Origin: JAKVAV01 sp047633195
GTDB taxonomy: Bacteria > Bacteroidota > Bacteroidia > Flavobacteriales_D > Cryomorphaceae
Direction: 5' to 3'
DNA length: 14,649 nucleotides
NCBI GenBank assembly: GCA_047633195.1
Contig: JBLIEU010000061.1
Location: forward strand, 1-14,649
How positions within the stretch are numbered: the stretch's first letter is position 1; every line of letters begins with the position of its first letter. Made by a program: the position numbers and the translations under genes. The notes beneath the pieces were generated by a model. It was not told the origin of the DNA and did not search any database. It was given only the letters and a program-made list of their open reading frames with translations. Shown piece after piece: positions 11,782-14,649 of this stretch.

Positions 11782-14649
11782 TTCAAGACTGCTTTGGACA
11801 CCCCTATTTTTATTGATATATAGCATTTTACCTGCACAGAACAGTGCGGGAAATTTGCAATCCGCAATCCAAAATATGCATGCTCACGAGCAGTGTGCCC
11901 ACAGTAGTATTCATGAAAAACTCATGGATACCAACGAAGAATATCGAGAGGAACAGTTGAATAGAGAGGCTTCTTTGGAGCAGCTTATTCTGGACGCTCG
12001 GGCAGGTTTAGTCCCAAAATCTGATGGGATTCTTACAATTCCTGTGGTCGTTCACATCATCCATGATGGAGATGCGATCGGGACTGGTTCAAACATTTCT
12101 GATGAACAAATTTGGAGCGCCATCAACGGTCTTAATGAAGATTATCGCAAGATGGCTGGAACCAATGGTGACGGCACTGGTGCTGATATAGAAGTCGAAT
12201 TCTGTTTAGCTCAAAGAGACCCTGACGACAATGCCCACTCAGGAATAAATAGAGTAAGCGGGTGTTCTATCACCGATTATTGTTCACAAGGTATCACTGC
12301 TGGTCAAGGACAAGGAGCAGGCGAGCTGGACGTTAAAAACCTCTCTCGATGGCCAAATCAGGATTACTACAATATTTGGGTAGTAACGGAAATCGAGAAC
12401 AACAATGGAGGTTCTGGAATCCAGGGATATGCTTACTTCCCGACTACTTCGCCAGTAGATGGCACAGTATTGCTTTACAATGCGTTTGGTACAACAGGAA
12501 ATCTAAAATCATACACAAACATGAACCGTACACTCACTCACGAGTTGGGTCACGGTTTTGCCCTTTTTCACACTTTTCAAGGAGGTAGTTGCAGTGAAAC
12601 TAATTGCCAGCTCCAGGGAGATAGAGTGTGCGATACTCCTCCGACTACCTTAAATTCTAGTTGTTCGAATGCCGCTTGTAGTGGAAATCAACAAGTAGAA
12701 AATTACATGGACTATACCAGTCAGACATGTAAGGACATGTTCACCGAAGGGCAAAAAGAAAGAATGAGGCTTTCCATCGAAAATTCAAGAAGCAACTTGT
12801 TGAACTCAATTGGTTGCGAGCCTGTATTGATCGTAGCAGCTGACGCAGCAATAACGGACATTCTGGAGCCATCAGGAAGCTCTTGTACTTCTTTCATTCA
12901 GCCGATCGTGACACTTTCAAACTTAGGTTCTACAACACTTTCCAATGTCACAATCAGATACCGCACAGAAGGCCCGTGGCAAAACTTTGCCTGGACGGGG
13001 CTTCTAGGGCCAGACCAAAACGCAGAGATTATTCTTCCCGAATATGATGGTGGATGGGGTTCTAAAACATTGGAAGTACAAACACAAAATCCTAACGGAA
13101 CGAGTGATAGTGATCCATCCAACAACAGTTCAACTTCAGGTTATTTGGCAATCGAATCAGCCAATACGGCTACCGTTAATATCACATTGGATGTGCTGGG
13201 CGGACAAACTACTTGGCTGATAAGAGACGCTGCTAGCAACATATTGGCAGAAGGAGGCCCCTACGGGAACTTCCAAAGTGGCCAGATCGAGTCAGAGTCG
13301 ATATGCCTTCTCGATGGTTGTTATGAGTTCGTCATGATGGATGCTGTCGGCAATGGAATTTGCTGCTTCAATGGAGATGGCTCCTATGAAGTCGTTGATC
13401 AAGACGGCAATGTATTAGCGAGCGGAGCGGAATTTGAAGACGAAGAAATTACAGAATTCTGTTTTAGTTCTGGAGGAAGTGCTCCCGTGGCAACCTTCAT
13501 TGCCTCCGAAACAAACCCCTGTGTTGGAGAATCCGTTTCATTTTCAAACGCTTCGTCTGGAAGCATTGACGATTATGAATGGCAATTCTTTGGCGGGGCA
13601 CCGCTTACATCTACACAAGCCAATCCAGAGTTGATCATTTACAATACAGCTGGGGTTTACAACGTAAGTCTCACTGTTTCAAACGCATTTGGACAGGATA
13701 TTCAGCTTAGACAAGATTATATTACTGTTTCGGAGAACACCACTTGGTATGCTGATTCTGACGGTGATGGACACGGCGACCCCGACAATTCCACTCAAGC
13801 ATGCACTCAACCCAATGGATTTGTAAATGCGCCCGACGACTGCAATGACAGCAATGGATCAACCTGGGACGCCTGTTATGACTGCTTAGGCATGATGAAT
13901 GGTAACGCAGTATTGGACAATTGCGGGGATTGTGATTCAAACCCAAACAACAACTGTGTGCAAGATTGCGCAGGAACTTGGGGTGGGAACGCAACTACAG
14001 ATAATTGTGGTGTTTGCGATACAAATACAAACAACGACTGCATCCAAGACTGCGCGGGAACATGGGGAGGTGGCGCCTATGAAGATAACTGCGGAACTTG
14101 CGATTCAAATTCTTCGAACGATTGCACGCAAGATTGCGCAGGAGTTTGGGGCGGAACTGCCTATTTCGACGAATGCGGAGAATGCGACAACATTGTAGAA
14201 AACGACTGTATTCCCTGTGGTGATGTACTTATCGAATTAGTAAATACTACAAATCCTTCCTGTTTTGGATCTGCAGATGGATCAATTGAAATTGAAATCA
14301 CGGAAAACGGAGAAACATTTGAGCTTCTTTGGAACAACGGCTCTTCAGAAACGACCATTTCCAACCTTGAAGCTGGCATATATCAAGCTACCTTAATCCA
14401 AGGAGAGTGTTCAGCATTTATTGAAATTACACTTGAAGAGCCTTTACCGCTAAACATAAGTTTCACGAACATTGTACCCGATGATTGCGAAGCGAATGAT
14501 ATCGGAGCTTGCACCATAGTTATTGAAGGCGGACAGGCTCCTTATGCCCTGTTCTACGGAAACACTCAACTGAGTGAGGATTCTTTCTCTAATCTATCAG
14601 GCGGCTTATATGAGCTATCAGCAGTTGATGCAAATGGTTGTTCAACCGC
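11777..14649 (+). CDS. Secreted M43 (pappalysin-like) metalloprotease with a modular adhesin-like C-terminal region (3' truncated)
   Basis: The frame is open from the ATG at 11777 to the window edge, 957 codons, with a stop (tga 11771-11773) just upstream. It begins with a signal peptide (1-21, ending ILPAQ) and a pro-region. The zinc protease domain spans ~86-347: HELGHGFALFH (255-265; ligands H255, H259 and H265, base E256), CDTPP after it, and the Met-turn NYMDY (M311). Beyond it lie a CARDB-like domain (~356-458), a beta domain with CYEF and GNGICC (~462-563), a PKD domain (~570-652), a MopE/TSP3-like metal-binding segment DSDGDGHGD (660-668) with APDDCND, four Cys-rich repeats (702-813), a SprB-type repeat (~817-890) and the start of another. 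This layout is typical of type IX secretion cargo; a sorting domain is expected downstream. Residue 262 is Ala where HExxHxxGxxH has Gly. It would act at the cell surface or outside. Confidence 0.9.
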   Translation, partial: MTSRLLWTPLFLLIYSILPAQNSAGNLQSAIQNMHAHEQCAHSSIHEKLMDTNEEYREEQLNREASLEQLILDARAGLVPKSDGILTIPVVVHIIHDGDAIGTGSNISDEQIWSAINGLNEDYRKMAGTNGDGTGADIEVEFCLAQRDPDDNAHSGINRVSGCSITDYCSQGITAGQGQGAGELDVKNLSRWPNQDYYNIWVVTEIENNNGGSGIQGYAYFPTTSPVDGTVLLYNAFGTTGNLKSYTNMNRTLTHELGHGFALFHTFQGGSCSETNCQLQGDRVCDTPPTTLNSSCSNAACSGNQQVENYMDYTSQTCKDMFTEGQKERMRLSIENSRSNLLNSIGCEPVLIVAADAAITDILEPSGSSCTSFIQPIVTLSNLGSTTLSNVTIRYRTEGPWQNFAWTGLLGPDQNAEIILPEYDGGWGSKTLEVQTQNPNGTSDSDPSNNSSTSGYLAIESANTATVNITLDVLGGQTTWLIRDAASNILAEGGPYGNFQSGQIESESICLLDGCYEFVMMDAVGNGICCFNGDGSYEVVDQDGNVLASGAEFEDEEITEFCFSSGGSAPVATFIASETNPCVGESVSFSNASSGSIDDYEWQFFGGAPLTSTQANPELIIYNTAGVYNVSLTVSNAFGQDIQLRQDYITVSENTTWYADSDGDGHGDPDNSTQACTQPNGFVNAPDDCNDSNGSTWDACYDCLGMMNGNAVLDNCGDCDSNPNNNCVQDCAGTWGGNATTDNCGVCDTNTNNDCIQDCAGTWGGGAYEDNCGTCDSNSSNDCTQDCAGVWGGTAYFDECGECDNIVENDCIPCGDVLIELVNTTNPSCFGSADGSIEIEITENGETFELLWNNGSSETTISNLEAGIYQATLIQGECSAFIEITLEEPLPLNISFTNIVPDDCEANDIGACTIVIEGGQAPYALFYGNTQLSEDSFSNLSGGLYELSAVDANGCST
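13880..14215 (+). repeat. Four tandem 84-base units encoding 28-residue Cys-rich repeats
   Basis: Units start at 13880, 13964, 14048 and 14132, exactly 84 bases apart, inside the M43 protease gene (residues 702-813). The consensus is DCAGTWGGxAxxDNCGxC followed by DxNxxNDCxQ, with cysteines at unit positions 2, 15, 18 and 26. Unit 1 is the most diverged (DCLGMMNGNA). Differences among units 2-4 in the DCAG-WGG part are mostly synonymous, which points to selection on the protein. Similar repeats are common in large marine Bacteroidota surface proteins. Confidence 0.85.

Noticed and set aside
11563..11823. Plus-strand 86-codon frame across the SDR 3' end and the intergenic region
   Set aside because: It overlaps the SDR gene out of frame, resembles no known protein and has no promoter. 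Only its last 22 codons (from 11755) are kept, as a speculative leader ORF.
13722..13994. Minus-strand open frame of 90 codons rich in Cys and His
   Set aside because: It is the antisense shadow of the Cys-rich repeat region of the M43 protease; the periodic composition of the sense strand creates it. It has no promoter and no recognisable product.
13899..14198. Plus-strand 99-codon repetitive frame
   Set aside because: It is another frame of the same 84-base tandem repeats. The M43 frame is open for 957 codons with clear domains, so this frame is a shadow.
13880..14215. Regularly spaced repeats considered as a CRISPR array
   Set aside because: The units are contiguous 84-base coding repeats without unique spacers, and they translate into a coherent Cys-rich protein repeat.

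Overview
The window looks like a chromosomal stretch of a Bacteroidota bacterium, probably a marine member of the Flavobacteriales; the genus cannot be told from the sequence. The evidence is TAnnTTTG-type -7 promoter boxes instead of -35/-10 elements, few visible Shine-Dalgarno sequences, DUF2911 and GIN-domain (DUF2807) proteins, an M43 metalloprotease with PKD, MopE-like and SprB-like modules typical of type IX secretion cargo, and a Bacteroidota-type DECR-like SDR. I see no rRNA, tRNA, CRISPR array, insertion sequence or phage gene. The window is densely coding and has no gene-free stretch over about 165 bases.

Layout. Bases 1-1576 hold the 3' part of an MBOAT O-acyltransferase gene and a TTGA-overlapping gene for a membrane-anchored SGNH-like protein, a probable pair for O-acetylating a surface glycan. 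Bases 1573-2737 (minus) carry a small thioredoxin and MazG. Bases 2825-4611 (plus) are an ATGA-coupled pair: a PagL-like outer-membrane lipid A deacylase and a GIN-domain lipoprotein. A secreted coiled-coil protein follows, ending in a strong terminator (5362-5389). A 63-residue cysteine-containing membrane protein (plus) converges on the lipoprotein ApbE (minus). From a divergent promoter region, 6787-9789 (plus) reads as a tight cluster: a ChlI/MoxR-type AAA+ ATPase, a CPBP intramembrane protease and an uncharacterised lipoprotein. Bases 9794-10778 (minus) encode a DUF2911 protein and a small protein made of exact 25-residue repeats. Then come a 2,4-dienoyl-CoA-reductase-like SDR (10785-11672) and, to the window edge, the largest gene, a secreted M43 metalloprotease of more than 957 residues that runs off the end.

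How the genes fit together. Most products are envelope-directed: glycan acetylation, lipid A trimming, lipoproteins, flavinylation by ApbE and a cell-surface protease. The most distinctive non-coding signals are three perfect inverted repeats. Two read as terminators for minus-strand genes and lie inside the coding sequence of the convergent neighbour. The third places the start codon of the M43 protease in one arm of a 10-bp hairpin. No single unmistakably new multi-gene system is evident. The best candidates for something undescribed are the 25-residue repeat protein, the hairpin-masked protease start and the embedded antisense terminators.
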